From Geobacter sp. (lineage in GTDB: Bacteria; Desulfobacterota; Desulfuromonadia; Geobacterales; Pseudopelobacteraceae): 64,000 nt of DNA. Below the pieces are notes generated by a model that searched no databases, was not told where the DNA came from, and saw only the letters and a program-made list of their open reading frames with translations. The stretch lies in the NCBI GenBank assembly GCA_009684515.1, contig WKKS01000002.1, positions 248,001-312,000 on the forward strand, in the 5' to 3' direction. Position numbers and translations under genes: made by a program. Of the stretch, positions 8,402-17,136 are shown in pieces (position 1 is the first letter of the stretch; every line of letters starts with the position of its first letter).

Positions 8402-9072
8402 TTCTCCTTCTTGAATTTATTGTACAGCACCGGCACCAGCGCAAACAGCCCCAACAGGGCAAACGAGCCAAGCACCCGCGGCGAAGCGACGCCGGAAAGC
8501 GAATCTATGGTGGCCAGACTGGCACCGGCGTTAACGTAGACGAATCCGCCCGGAATAATCCCCAGCATGGTAGCCAGGAAGAAAGTCCGCAGCGGCAGGC
8601 GGGTCAGACCGGCCGCCAGATTGATCAGGAAAAAGGGGAATAGCGGCACCAGCCGCAGGAACAGCAGGTAATTGAAGCCGCGCTGCTCCAGCTCCCGGTT
8701 CATCCCCTCCAGCCTGCTGCCGAACCTGTTCAGAACCGCATCCCGCAGCAGGTAGCGGGTCACAAGAAAGGCCAGGGTCGCGCCGATGGTGGCGGCGATA
8801 TTGGCATAGACCGTCCCCAGTATCGAACCGAAGATCGCCCCGGCCGCCAGCGACAGAATCGCGGCCCCCGGCAGGGAAAGGGCGGTCTGGACGATGTAGA
8901 TCGCCATGAAACCGGCCACCATGATCAGCTTGTGGCCGGCATAATAATCGAGGAGCGCCTGACGGTTGGCCTTCAGAGCCGCCAGTGTCAGAAAACGCTG
9001 CAGATCAAAGTAGAAGAAAAGTGCCACGCCGACCAGGCCGATCAGGATGATGATGATTTTTTTTACGTTCAT
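8398..9072 (-). CDS. TVP38/TMEM64 family membrane protein (VTT domain)
   Basis: 224 residues with about five hydrophobic segments, starting with KKIIIILIGLVGVALFFYF. The VTT/SNARE-associated core is visible: LPGAAILSLAAGAIFGSILG, then FLRLVPLFPFFLINLAAGLT and a glycine-rich GIIPGGFVYVNAG. It starts one base after the reductase stop and overlaps the next gene by four bases. The pair of a TVP38 protein with a mercuric-reductase-like flavoprotein recurs in many bacteria. Its transport or lipid-scrambling role here is not defined. Confidence 0.88.
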   Translation of the reverse strand: MNVKKIIIILIGLVGVALFFYFDLQRFLTLAALKANRQALLDYYAGHKLIMVAGFMAIYIVQTALSLPGAAILSLAAGAIFGSILGTVYANIAATIGATLAFLVTRYLLRDAVLNRFGSRLEGMNRELEQRGFNYLLFLRLVPLFPFFLINLAAGLTRLPLRTFFLATMLGIIPGGFVYVNAGASLATIDSLSGVASPRVLGSFALLGLFALVPVLYNKFKKEK

Positions 9073-9073
9073 T

Positions 9074-10591
9074 TTATCCTCTCTGCCACTTCAGCCAGGC
9101 CGAGAACAGTTTCTTTACAAATGGCGTCAGTCTCGTCCGGTTGTGGGCGTCGGCCAGGCGCTTGACAACCTCGGCCTGGGTCGGATAGGGGTGGATCGTC
9201 TTGCCGATGGCCGACAGCCCCGCACCGCTGGTGATCGCCAGGGAAAACTCGTTGATCATCTCCCCGGCATGGCGGGCCACAATCGTCGCCCCCAGAATCT
9301 TATCGGTTCCCTTTTTCAGATGAACCCGGGCAAAACCTTCCGTTTCGCCGTCCAGAACAGCGCGGTCGATCTCGGCGAGCGGAACGGTCAGGGTGGTCAC
9401 CTCGACCCCTTTTTGAGCCGCATCCTGCTCATAGATACCCACATGGGCAATTTCCGGATCGGTGTAGGTACACCAGGGAATCGTCAGGGCCGATGTTTTC
9501 TGACGTCCCATGAAGAGTGCATTGGTTATCAGAATCCGGGCCAGGGCGTCAGCGGTGTGGGTGAATTTGTAGGGGAAACAGATGTCACCGGCGGCATAAA
9601 CATTGGGATTTGAGGTTTGCAGCGTCTCGTTGACCGTAACTCCCGAGCGGTCAAAAGAGATTCCGGCTTTCTCCAGCCCAAGCCCATCCAGATTGGGGGC
9701 CCGGCCGACCGACACCAGAATCTCATCCACCGTCACACTCAACTTTTTGCCGTCCCGTTCCAGGTGCAGAATTTTCACCCCGCCGTCGGTCTCCACTCCG
9801 ACAATATTCACCCCCAGTTGCAGATCGATCCCTTCCCGCTGAAAAACCTTGTGAAGAATCCCGGCGGCATCGCCATCCTCCCGCCCCAGGATGTGCGACC
9901 CCAGCTCGATCAACGAAACGCTGCTTCCGAAACGGGCAAAAGATTGGGCCATTTCGCAGCCGATCGGACCGGCCCCGATCACCGCCATCCGTCCCGGCAG
10001 CCTGGTCAGGGAAAAGAGTGTTTCATTGGTTAGATAACCGGCCTCGGCCAGCCCCGGTATCGGCAGTGCCGAGGCGCGGGCGCCGCTGCAGACCGCCGCC
10101 TTTTTGAAGTGCAGTGTGGCATCGCCGACTTTTATGGCATCAGGCCCGCTGAAACTCCCCTGCCCGATAAAAACATCGACTCCCAGTTCATCCCGAAAGC
10201 GGCGGGCGGAATCGTGGTGGCTGATATCGGCCCGCAGGCGGCGCATCCGCTCCATCGCCCGACCGAAATCAAAGCCGAGCAGATCACCCCCCGTTATTCC
10301 GAAGCCGGAACCGTGGCGGGCATCGTGCAGAGCCCGGGCGGCGCGGAGGACCCCTTTGGAGGGGACGCAGCCGACATTCAGGCAGTCGCCACCCATCAGG
10401 TTGCGCTCGATCAGGGCGACTTTTGCCCCCAGACCGGCCGCCCCAGCCGCGCAGATCAGCCCGGCCGTACCAGCGCCGACCACCACCAGGTTGTAGCGTC
10501 CGTCCGGTACGGGATTGAGCCAATCGGAAGGGTGGACGTTCTCGGCCAGCTCCCTGTTTTCCGGAGTGTCGGGTTGTACGGTTATCTTCAC
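9074..10591 (-). CDS. pyridine nucleotide-disulfide oxidoreductase (mercuric reductase-like)
   Basis: 505-residue class I flavoprotein disulfide reductase. The FAD fingerprint is VVGAGTAGLICAAGAAGLG (about residues 36-54), the redox disulfide is GGDCLNVGCVPSK, the NAD(P)H site is VIGAGPIGCEMAQSFARFG, and the interface catalytic block is HPYPTQAEVVKRLAD. It lacks both the N-terminal HMA domain and the C-terminal vicinal cysteines of true MerA, so mercury reduction should not be assumed. The start is GTG 10591 with GGGAGG eight bases upstream. It probably supplies electrons to a substrate of the TVP38/ArsS module. Confidence 0.88.
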   Translation of the reverse strand: MKITVQPDTPENRELAENVHPSDWLNPVPDGRYNLVVVGAGTAGLICAAGAAGLGAKVALIERNLMGGDCLNVGCVPSKGVLRAARALHDARHGSGFGITGGDLLGFDFGRAMERMRRLRADISHHDSARRFRDELGVDVFIGQGSFSGPDAIKVGDATLHFKKAAVCSGARASALPIPGLAEAGYLTNETLFSLTRLPGRMAVIGAGPIGCEMAQSFARFGSSVSLIELGSHILGREDGDAAGILHKVFQREGIDLQLGVNIVGVETDGGVKILHLERDGKKLSVTVDEILVSVGRAPNLDGLGLEKAGISFDRSGVTVNETLQTSNPNVYAAGDICFPYKFTHTADALARILITNALFMGRQKTSALTIPWCTYTDPEIAHVGIYEQDAAQKGVEVTTLTVPLAEIDRAVLDGETEGFARVHLKKGTDKILGATIVARHAGEMINEFSLAITSGAGLSAIGKTIHPYPTQAEVVKRLADAHNRTRLTPFVKKLFSAWLKWQRG

Positions 10592-10634
10592 GTGCTTGCC
10601 TCCCGTGGTCTTTGCAGCCGTTCCGGGCTTTAAA

Positions 10635-13298
10635 CTAACCCTTTTTCGCCAGAATACCGTTCATAACGTAGGAAAGGATGCCACCCGCATTGTAATAGGC
10701 GATTTCGTTGACCGTATCAAGGCGGCTTCTGGTCGTAAAGTTCAATGTGACCCCGTTGCTACGGTGGATTGCAACCGGCACCTCCATCCCGACCTGCAGT
10801 TCGCCGTCCGGCAGTTGCAGTTCAATAAGTTCGCTGCCGTCCAGATTCAGGCTCAAGCGGCTGTCACTCCCGCTGAATTCCAGCGGCAGTATCCCCATCC
10901 CGATCAGGTTCGAGCGATGGATCCGCTCAAAACTCTCGGCGATAACCGCCCGGACTCCCAGCAGTCGCGGCCCCTTGGCGGCCCAGTCCCGGCTGGAGCC
11001 GGAACCGTATTCCTTACCGGCAATCACGACCGACTCAACCCCTTCGCTGGCGTAGCGCTCGGCGGCATCGAAAATCGTCATCTGCTCACGGTCCGGGTGG
11101 TGCAGGGTATACCCACCTTCACGGTCGGGGGTCATCTCGTTTTTAATGCGGATGTTGGCAAAAGTGCCGCGCATCATGACTTCGTGATTGCCGCGCCTGG
11201 AACCGTAGGAGTTGAAATCCTGCACGGCCACGCCGTTCTGTTGCAGATAGAGACCGGCCGGAGATCCGGGTGCGATATTCCCGGCCGGGGAGATATGATC
11301 GGTGGTGATCGAGTCACCGAAAAGGGCCAGAATCCGCATCTTACCGGCCAGCCGGGAGCTGCCGTTTTCCTTCGCGCCCCGCAGGAATGGCGGTTCTTTG
11401 ACATAACTGGAAGCACTGTCCCAGGGGTAGGTCGGTGAGCTGACATTCTCCAGCTCTCTCCACTCGGGTGTGCCGTCATAAAGATCGCCGTAACCGAGGC
11501 GGAACATCTCCGGCGTGATCTGCTCGATCAGCGCAGCAATCTCCGCCTGACCCGGCCAGATATCTTTCAGATAGACCGGACGTCCATCCTGTCCGGTTCC
11601 GAGCGGCTGGGAAGTCAGGTCGATCCGCGTCGTGCCGGCCAGGGCAAAGGCCACCACCAGCGGCGGAGAGGCCAGCCAGCTCAGTTTTACATCAGGATGG
11701 ATACGCCCCTCAAAGTTGCGGTTGCCGGACAGCACCGCCGAAACGGCCAGCTTTTTCGATACAATCTCGCTCTCGATCTCCTTCGGCAGCGGCCCGGAGT
11801 TACCGATGCAGGTCGTGCAGCCGTAGCCGACCAGATCAAAGCCGAGCGCGGCCAGTGGTTCGTAGAGAGCCGCGTGGCGCAGGTACTCCATCACCACTTT
11901 CGAACCGGGAGCCAGCGAAGTTTTGACCCACGGCTTGACTGTCAATCCGGCTTCCAGCGCCTTTTTGGCCAGCAGCGCCGCCGCCAGCATGACCCCCGGA
12001 TTGGAGGTGTTGGTGCAGGAGGTAATCGCGGCGATCACCACATCTCCGTTTTGAAGGCCATCCTTTTCTGTCCCTTCAGCCTGCGGGATCGCTTTTGCGA
12101 CCGCCGCCGGAAGCTCCTGAAGCGGCACACGGTCCTGGGGCCTTTTCGGGCCGGCCAGGCACGGAACAACCTGCGACAGATCGACGGTAACGATTTTAGT
12201 AAAAAGCGGATCGGGCGAACCGGCGTCACGCCACAAACCCTGGGCCTTGGCATACTGTTCCACCAGAGCGGTCACATCATCACGTCCGGTAAAGCGGAGA
12301 TAGCGGATCGTTTCCGCATCGATCGGAAAATAACCGCAGGTAGCGCCGTACTCGGGAGACATGTTGGCGATCGTGGCGCGATCGGCAATCGTCAGATGAT
12401 CAAGCCCTGCTCCGTAAAACTCCACGAATTTGCCAACTACGCCGGTTTTGCGGAGCAGCTCCGTAACGGTCAGCACCAGATCGGTGGCGGTCACGCCGGG
12501 TTGCAGACTCCCGTCCAGGCGAACCCCGACCACATCCGGGATCGTCATGGAAACCGGTTGCCCCAGCATGGCCGCTTCGGCTTCGATGCCGCCCACACCC
12601 CAGCCGAGCACGCCCAGTCCGTTGATCATGGTGGTATGGCTGTCGGTGCCGAGCAGGGTATCGGGATAAACAGTGGCGGCGCCATCCGGCCCAGACTGCC
12701 AGACCACTCTGGCCAGATATTCCAGGTTGACCTGGTGGCAGATGCCGGTGCCGGGCGGTACCACCCGGAAGTTTTTGAATGAGTTCTGTCCCCAGCGCAG
12801 AAAAGCGTAGCGCTCCCGGTTGCGCTCCATTTCACAATCCACATTGATCTGGAATGATTCGGGAGAACCGTAACTATCGACCTGTACCGAGTGATCGATC
12901 ACAAGATCGACCGGTATGAGAGGGTTGATCGCTTCCGGATCACCGCCGCCCCGGGCGACCCCGTCCCGCATGGCGGCCAGATCGGCCACCGCCGGAACTC
13001 CGGTGAAATCCTGCATCAGCACCCGTCCGGGGCGGAAAGCTATCTCTCTGGATGAGGTGCGGGACTCCAGCCAGTCATTAAAGGCGAAAATATCAGCCTG
13101 CGTGACGGTCAGGCCATCTTCGTTCCGCAGCAGGTTTTCCAGCAGGATTTTGAGAGTGCGCGGCAGTCGGCTGATGCCGGGAAAACCGCCCTGTTCCAGG
13201 GCCGCCACCATGTTGCAGCGATAACTGGCCCCGTTCACAGTAATGGTTGTCGCCGATTGGAATGAATCGACTGTTTTCTGTCCGGTACTGTTATTCAT
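10635..13298 (-). CDS. acnA: aconitate hydratase AcnA
   Basis: 887 residues, the normal length for AcnA/IRP-type aconitase, which interconverts citrate and isocitrate in the TCA cycle. Typical blocks: QVDSYGSPESFQINV, LGTDSHTTMINGLGVLGWG, and the [4Fe-4S] ligands in ITSCTNTSNPGV and GYGCTTCIGNSGPL. The swivel domain with GDSITTDHISPAGNI and KEYGSGSSRDWAAKG is complete. It is the first gene of the long minus-strand run, 43 bases ahead of the disulfide reductase, and lies 40 bases after the PP2C gene. Confidence 0.95.
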   Translation of the reverse strand: MNNSTGQKTVDSFQSATTITVNGASYRCNMVAALEQGGFPGISRLPRTLKILLENLLRNEDGLTVTQADIFAFNDWLESRTSSREIAFRPGRVLMQDFTGVPAVADLAAMRDGVARGGGDPEAINPLIPVDLVIDHSVQVDSYGSPESFQINVDCEMERNRERYAFLRWGQNSFKNFRVVPPGTGICHQVNLEYLARVVWQSGPDGAATVYPDTLLGTDSHTTMINGLGVLGWGVGGIEAEAAMLGQPVSMTIPDVVGVRLDGSLQPGVTATDLVLTVTELLRKTGVVGKFVEFYGAGLDHLTIADRATIANMSPEYGATCGYFPIDAETIRYLRFTGRDDVTALVEQYAKAQGLWRDAGSPDPLFTKIVTVDLSQVVPCLAGPKRPQDRVPLQELPAAVAKAIPQAEGTEKDGLQNGDVVIAAITSCTNTSNPGVMLAAALLAKKALEAGLTVKPWVKTSLAPGSKVVMEYLRHAALYEPLAALGFDLVGYGCTTCIGNSGPLPKEIESEIVSKKLAVSAVLSGNRNFEGRIHPDVKLSWLASPPLVVAFALAGTTRIDLTSQPLGTGQDGRPVYLKDIWPGQAEIAALIEQITPEMFRLGYGDLYDGTPEWRELENVSSPTYPWDSASSYVKEPPFLRGAKENGSSRLAGKMRILALFGDSITTDHISPAGNIAPGSPAGLYLQQNGVAVQDFNSYGSRRGNHEVMMRGTFANIRIKNEMTPDREGGYTLHHPDREQMTIFDAAERYASEGVESVVIAGKEYGSGSSRDWAAKGPRLLGVRAVIAESFERIHRSNLIGMGILPLEFSGSDSRLSLNLDGSELIELQLPDGELQVGMEVPVAIHRSNGVTLNFTTRSRLDTVNEIAYYNAGGILSYVMNGILAKKG

Positions 13299-13338
13299 AT
13301 CAGGTCACCTTTCCCCTTCGCACTGCTGACTTTAATTA

Positions 13339-14172
13339 TCACAACCTCAACCCGTGAAAATCAATCACAATCGCCGAGCAATCATCGTCCGGCGGATCGG
13401 GCGCGCCGAAATCCCTGAGAGATGCAAACAACCGTTCCAAAAATTCCTGATAATCAGCATCGGCCGTTGCTTTCAAAAGCTGCATCAAACGTTCAGAACC
13501 GTAAAACTCCCCCTGGGGGTTGGCAGCTTCAAGGATACCGTCCGTATAAAGCAGGAGCCGGTCCCCCTTTTCAAAGGCGAAAGACTGCAGCTGCATCTCC
13601 GGCTTCTCAAAGAAACCGAGCGGCGGACCGGTTGACTGCAACTCTTTGACACCCCCGCCCCTGAGTACCAAGCCGGGTACATTGCCGGCATTGACATACT
13701 GCATGTTGAATGTTTCCGGATGTATGATTCCGTAGAAAATGGATGAAGAAAAATATTGATCGATGGTTTCGGATCGCCGGGCAAAGTTGAACAGGAATTT
13801 ATTGACCTGCTGCACCAGATCGAGCGGAGAACAGTTCCCGAGCGCGGAGCGGTGGATGAACCCATAGATCAGCGACATGACCACTGAAGCGTGCAGACCG
13901 TGGCCGGTCACATCGCCGATAAACAGGGACTGGCATTTGTCGGGCATGGCGATAAAGTCAAAATAGTCGCCGCCAAGACCGGTTGCCATCCGGTTTTTAA
14001 CGCCGATACAGCACCAGTTGCAGACCGGCAAACTCATCGGCAGCAGCAGTTGCTGGACCCGCTCGGCCAGATCCAGATCATGTTCGTCAATCAGCCCGTT
14101 TCCGGCTGTTTCACAACCGCAGGGTTTATCGGATGAAACTGGCGGTGCAGTTGCGAGTATCGATGATTCCAT
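13339..14172 (-). CDS. PP2C-type (SpoIIE/RsbU) serine phosphatase
   Basis: 277 residues dominated by a PP2C-SpoIIE domain. Diagnostic blocks are LAERVQQLLLPMSLP, GLGGDYFDFIAMPD, FIGDVTGHGLHASVVMSLI (metal-binding Asp and Gly), DRLLLYTDGILEAANPQGEFYG and the terminal PPDDDCSAIVIDF. There is no receiver or sensor domain; the first 35 residues are low-complexity. Such proteins usually dephosphorylate anti-sigma-factor antagonists, but no partner is encoded nearby. ATG 14172 follows AAGGAGA. Confidence 0.88.
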   Translation of the reverse strand: MESSILATAPPVSSDKPCGCETAGNGLIDEHDLDLAERVQQLLLPMSLPVCNWCCIGVKNRMATGLGGDYFDFIAMPDKCQSLFIGDVTGHGLHASVVMSLIYGFIHRSALGNCSPLDLVQQVNKFLFNFARRSETIDQYFSSSIFYGIIHPETFNMQYVNAGNVPGLVLRGGGVKELQSTGPPLGFFEKPEMQLQSFAFEKGDRLLLYTDGILEAANPQGEFYGSERLMQLLKATADADYQEFLERLFASLRDFGAPDPPDDDCSAIVIDFHGLRL

Positions 14173-14414
14173 GGCTGCTCTCCTTGCGACTTGGTCATGT
14201 CCGTTTGGAAGGGCACTTTCACCCGAAGGGTATCATGAATGCAATCTATTTTGAATATTACCACATTTCAGAATTATATTCCGTTAGACCGGGCGGATGA
14301 CAGGGGAGGCAATTATGGCGGCACCTGCGCATCCATAAAATCCGGGTGAAGAAAGTTTGCTGCCCGGTCCGGCAATGACACTATTTTCGCTCTTGACAGA
14401 TGACCCGAGATCAT

Positions 14415-14431
14415 ATAGCTTAATATCAAAC
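14415..14431 (+). promoter_or_regulatory. shared 17-base element upstream of the MarR gene
   Basis: ATAGCTTAATATCAAAC lies 30 bases before the marR-like start and overlaps the likely -10 region of a promoter whose TTGACA is at 14394-14399. The same 17 bases with a single change recur at 14926-14942 before yceI. The repeat points to one regulator, most simply the MarR protein itself. Confidence 0.5.
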
Positions 14432-14460
14432 GATATGACATTCAACTAATAGGCTGGCAG

Positions 14461-14904
14461 ATGAAAAAATTAAGTTCAACATACAGAGCGCTGAACACCT
14501 ATACCAAGCTGATGAGAGCAGCTGAGTCGGTAACCAACCGGACCAGCCGGGTTATGGCGGCAGCCGGTCTGACCATAAGCCAGTTCGGTGTGCTGGAGGC
14601 GCTTTACCATAAGGGACCGCTCTGCCAGCGGGATATTGCCGCAAAGATTCTGAAAAGCAGCGGCAACATGACACTGGTGATTGACAATCTGGAAAAAAAC
14701 GGTCTGGTGCGACGGGAGCGAGACATAGAAGACCGGCGTTTCCTGACCGTACATCTGACCGAAAGCGGGTCGCAGTTGATCGCCAAAGTCTTTACTGATG
14801 TTGAAACAGCCATCGTTGCCGAGATGGCTTCACTTTCGGAAGATGAACAAAAGACGCTCGGCACTTTGTGCAAGAAACTTGGCTTAACGGGAGGGCAAAA
14901 ATAA
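14461..14904 (+). CDS. MarR family transcriptional regulator
   Basis: 147 residues with the winged helix-turn-helix of MarR proteins: TISQFGVLEALYHKGPLCQRDIAAKILKSSGNMTLVIDNLEKNGLVRRERDIEDRRFLTVHLTESG. The DRR wing motif is intact. The yceI gene follows 72 bases later on the same strand. A 17-base element upstream of both genes suggests autoregulation and control of yceI. A -35 TTGACA lies upstream at about 14394. Confidence 0.92.
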   Translation: MKKLSSTYRALNTYTKLMRAAESVTNRTSRVMAAAGLTISQFGVLEALYHKGPLCQRDIAAKILKSSGNMTLVIDNLEKNGLVRRERDIEDRRFLTVHLTESGSQLIAKVFTDVETAIVAEMASLSEDEQKTLGTLCKKLGLTGGQK

Positions 14905-14925
14905 CTTAGAAAAAAATTTGGCAAC

Positions 14926-14942
14926 ATAGCTTAACATCAAAC
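14926..14942 (+). promoter_or_regulatory. shared 17-base element upstream of yceI
   Basis: ATAGCTTAACATCAAAC, identical in 16 of 17 positions to the element before the MarR gene. It lies in the 72-base gap between the two genes, 34 bases before the yceI start. It implies that yceI may have its own MarR-controlled promoter and not depend only on read-through. Confidence 0.5.
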
Positions 14943-14976
14943 CATTAATCAATTTACCACTCAAAGGAGAATCACC

Positions 14977-15567
14977 ATGAAACGGACCATCGTATCAATC
15001 AGCACCATCATCGCCCTGACACTTCCGGCATTTGCCTTTGCATCCACCTGGAACATCGATCCTGAACATTCCAACGTCGAGTTTAAAGTGCGGCATCTGA
15101 TGGTCTCCAACGTCAAGGGTCATTTCGACAAATATAGCGGCACCGTCAATATTGACGATAAGGACATCACCAAATCAAAGGTGGAGGTTAATATCGACAC
15201 AAATTCCATCAATTCCAACGTCCAAAAGCGGGACGAGCATCTGCGAAGCGCCGACTTTTTCGATGTGGCCAAATACCCGGCCATGACGTTCGTTTCAAAA
15301 AAAGTTGCCAAAGCAGGCCAAGACAAGCTGAAAGTCACCGGCGACCTGACCTTGCACGGAGTGACGAAAGAAGTCGTGCTTGACGTGGCCGGACCTTCGA
15401 AAGAGAGCAAAGATCCCTGGGGTAATCTCCGCAAAGGAGCTACAGCCACCACTAAAATCAACCGTAAAGATTTTGGATTGACCTGGAACAAGGCCCTTGA
15501 AACTGGCGGGGTTGTAGTAGGAGATGAAGTAGCCATCACTCTGGAAATTGAGATGATCAGGAAATAG
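14977..15567 (+). CDS. YceI family periplasmic protein
   Basis: 196 residues with a signal peptide (MKRTIVSISTIIALTLPAFAFA, about 1-22) and a complete YceI lipocalin-like domain: WNIDPEHSNVEFKVRHLMVSNVKG, IDTNSINSNVQKRDEHLRSADFFD, KVTGDLTLHGVTKEVVLDV, and DFGLTWNKALETGG. Family members bind polyisoprenoid lipids in the periplasm and are often stress-induced. AAAGGAG precedes the ATG by nine bases. The MarR gene upstream probably regulates it, and a strong hairpin terminator follows. Confidence 0.93.
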   Translation: MKRTIVSISTIIALTLPAFAFASTWNIDPEHSNVEFKVRHLMVSNVKGHFDKYSGTVNIDDKDITKSKVEVNIDTNSINSNVQKRDEHLRSADFFDVAKYPAMTFVSKKVAKAGQDKLKVTGDLTLHGVTKEVVLDVAGPSKESKDPWGNLRKGATATTKINRKDFGLTWNKALETGGVVVGDEVAITLEIEMIRK

Positions 15568-15606
15568 CGAATTTCCCCGCATGGAATGGTGAAATCAGAG
15601 TGATTT

Positions 15607-15644
15607 CACAAAAAACGGCTCGTTTAAACGGGCCGTTTTTTGTG
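15607..15644 (+). terminator. intrinsic terminator after yceI (bidirectional)
   Basis: CACAAAAAACGGC and GCCGTTTTTTGTG form a 13-bp stem around a self-complementary CGTTTAAACG centre, with a T-run on both strands. It serves yceI and the convergent Fe-S protein gene. Confidence 0.85.
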
Positions 15645-15652
15645 ATTGAAGT

Positions 15653-16513
15653 TTATCGAATCAGCCCTGACGGCACCTGGGCCTCACACGGTATTTTGAC
15701 CTGACAGAGCCCGCAGGGGGTGGCGCCGGTGCCGTAGTTTTTGGTGGCGTAGGGTGTGGTTGTCTCCCTGATATAGCTGTGACAAGCCTGTTTGTCGTGC
15801 CCCTCGCCGGTGGTGATGGCATCAGCCGGGCAGCGCCTGACGCACGCGCCGCAACTCCCCTTGGCATACCAGAGACACCAGGCATGATGATCATCGCCGT
15901 AAACCCGCTCCGTTACCGGCAGGTCGATGCGAGACACCACCGAACCGAAGCGCACCGCCTTCCCCCAACGGGTAATCATCGCATCGGAAAGACTGAAGGT
16001 GCCATGCCCGGCCACAAAGGCTGCATGCCGTTCCGACCAGTTTGAAGCCAGGCCGTAACGCTCCGACTGACGGTAGGCAAATCCGGGCAGACGCTCGGGA
16101 GCCACAGAAGGATGGCCCGCCTTGCAGAGAGTATCCGCCAGATGCAGGCGCAGATCACAGTTAAACTCTTCGCCATGGAAGCGCGAACGCGCCCAGCGTT
16201 CGGACGGCACGGCTTCCTCCAGGCGCTGGTCGGCACGGGTTTCAGGCGTCTGGGGCAAAACATAGCTGATAACCCGCAACTCACAAGCCGGTGCCGGATC
16301 ACCCGGAAAGGCAATGGCATAGGCCTCTTCCGGCGTCCAGAGGAAAGAGCCGATCATCTCCTTGTTGAAAAGAAACAGCGGATCGTCACCCCGCGCAATC
16401 GCCACATGCGGCTGCGACCAGGCCTTCTCGCCGGTATCGAGATGCAGGCTGTTACTCGGGGCGGATGCCCAGAAGTCGCTGATGATCTTTTCAACTTGCA
16501 TGACTGAATCCAT
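15653..16513 (-). CDS. QueG/reductive-dehalogenase-like iron-sulfur protein
   Basis: 286 residues with a C-terminal ferredoxin-type region. CGACVRRCPADAI gives a CX2CX3CP cluster motif, and more cysteines follow in CHSYIRETT, CGLCQVKIPCEAQ. The central part (RYGLASNWSERHAAFVAGHG, then FGSVVSRIDLPVT) resembles the cobalamin-independent relatives of epoxyqueuosine reductase QueG. It is shorter than QueG and lacks HEAT repeats, so I do not assign the queuosine reaction. It is likely a cytoplasmic redox protein of unknown substrate. Confidence 0.7.
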   Translation of the reverse strand: MDSVMQVEKIISDFWASAPSNSLHLDTGEKAWSQPHVAIARGDDPLFLFNKEMIGSFLWTPEEAYAIAFPGDPAPACELRVISYVLPQTPETRADQRLEEAVPSERWARSRFHGEEFNCDLRLHLADTLCKAGHPSVAPERLPGFAYRQSERYGLASNWSERHAAFVAGHGTFSLSDAMITRWGKAVRFGSVVSRIDLPVTERVYGDDHHAWCLWYAKGSCGACVRRCPADAITTGEGHDKQACHSYIRETTTPYATKNYGTGATPCGLCQVKIPCEAQVPSGLIR

Positions 16514-16597
16514 CGCAGCACCTCACTTCTCCATTTCGCGCCTGCTTGCAACTCTCTTCATCCGATGCTTTGAACCGTCATCCATCCTGCAATAGCT

Positions 16598-17032
16598 TCA
16601 GATTATTTTTATGCTTTGATTGAAAGGATATTCAGCCGGATCTTTTTTCTCTTGATCAACGATCGCCTTGCATAATTGGATTCGCACCTGATTGAGCAGT
16701 TCCTGATGCACCCAGGGCTTTGTTATAAATCCATCAGCTCCCGATCTGAAACCGTCCAGAATGGACTCATCGTCAGCCAGCGAAGTCAACAGTACAATTG
16801 GAGTTGCCGACATTTCCGCATCAGCCCGAAAGTGTGAACAAACCTCAAATCCGTCTACTTCGGGCATAATTACATCAAGTATTATCAAGTCAGGACGCTC
16901 TGCGAGTGCGATCTCATACCCCACCATTCCGTCTTCGGCAACCAATACCCTGTACCCCGCCATGGTGAGTACATGACTCATCATTTCGCGCTGAACCAAT
17001 TCATCCTCAATCACCAACACAGTTTTTTGCAT
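16598..17032 (-). CDS. single-domain response regulator (CheY-like)
   Basis: A stand-alone receiver domain of 144 residues: VLVIEDELVQREMM holds the acidic pair, LIILDVIMPEVDGFE the phosphoacceptor Asp, PIVLLTSLADDES the conserved Thr/Ser and FITKPWVHQELL the Lys. There is no output domain. I place the start at ATG 17032 (MQKTVLVIEDE) with GGGAGA eight bases upstream; an open frame extends ten codons further but with no better start. No histidine kinase is adjacent, so its partner is unknown. Confidence 0.9.
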   Translation of the reverse strand: MQKTVLVIEDELVQREMMSHVLTMAGYRVLVAEDGMVGYEIALAERPDLIILDVIMPEVDGFEVCSHFRADAEMSATPIVLLTSLADDESILDGFRSGADGFITKPWVHQELLNQVRIQLCKAIVDQEKKDPAEYPFNQSIKII

Positions 17033-17136
17033 AGGGAACTCTCCCGCAGATTTGATTTTCAATGTTCAAGGATGATCAATCTCGATTCAGTACTTATTTA
17101 CGAATGGCAGGGAATTCCATAGCCCGTATACCTAAC

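Noticed and set aside
9074..10591. Annotation as true mercuric reductase
   Set aside because: The C-terminal vicinal cysteines and HMA domain needed for mercury handling are absent, and no other mer gene is present.
11697..12782. 361-residue plus-strand open frame inside acnA
   Set aside because: It is antisense to strongly conserved aconitase motifs, lacks a ribosome site and has the Arg/Gly/His-rich composition of shadow frames.
15653..16513. Assignment as epoxyqueuosine reductase QueG
   Set aside because: The protein is too short, lacks the HEAT-repeat C-terminus and has extra C-terminal cysteines, so only a distant relation is supported.
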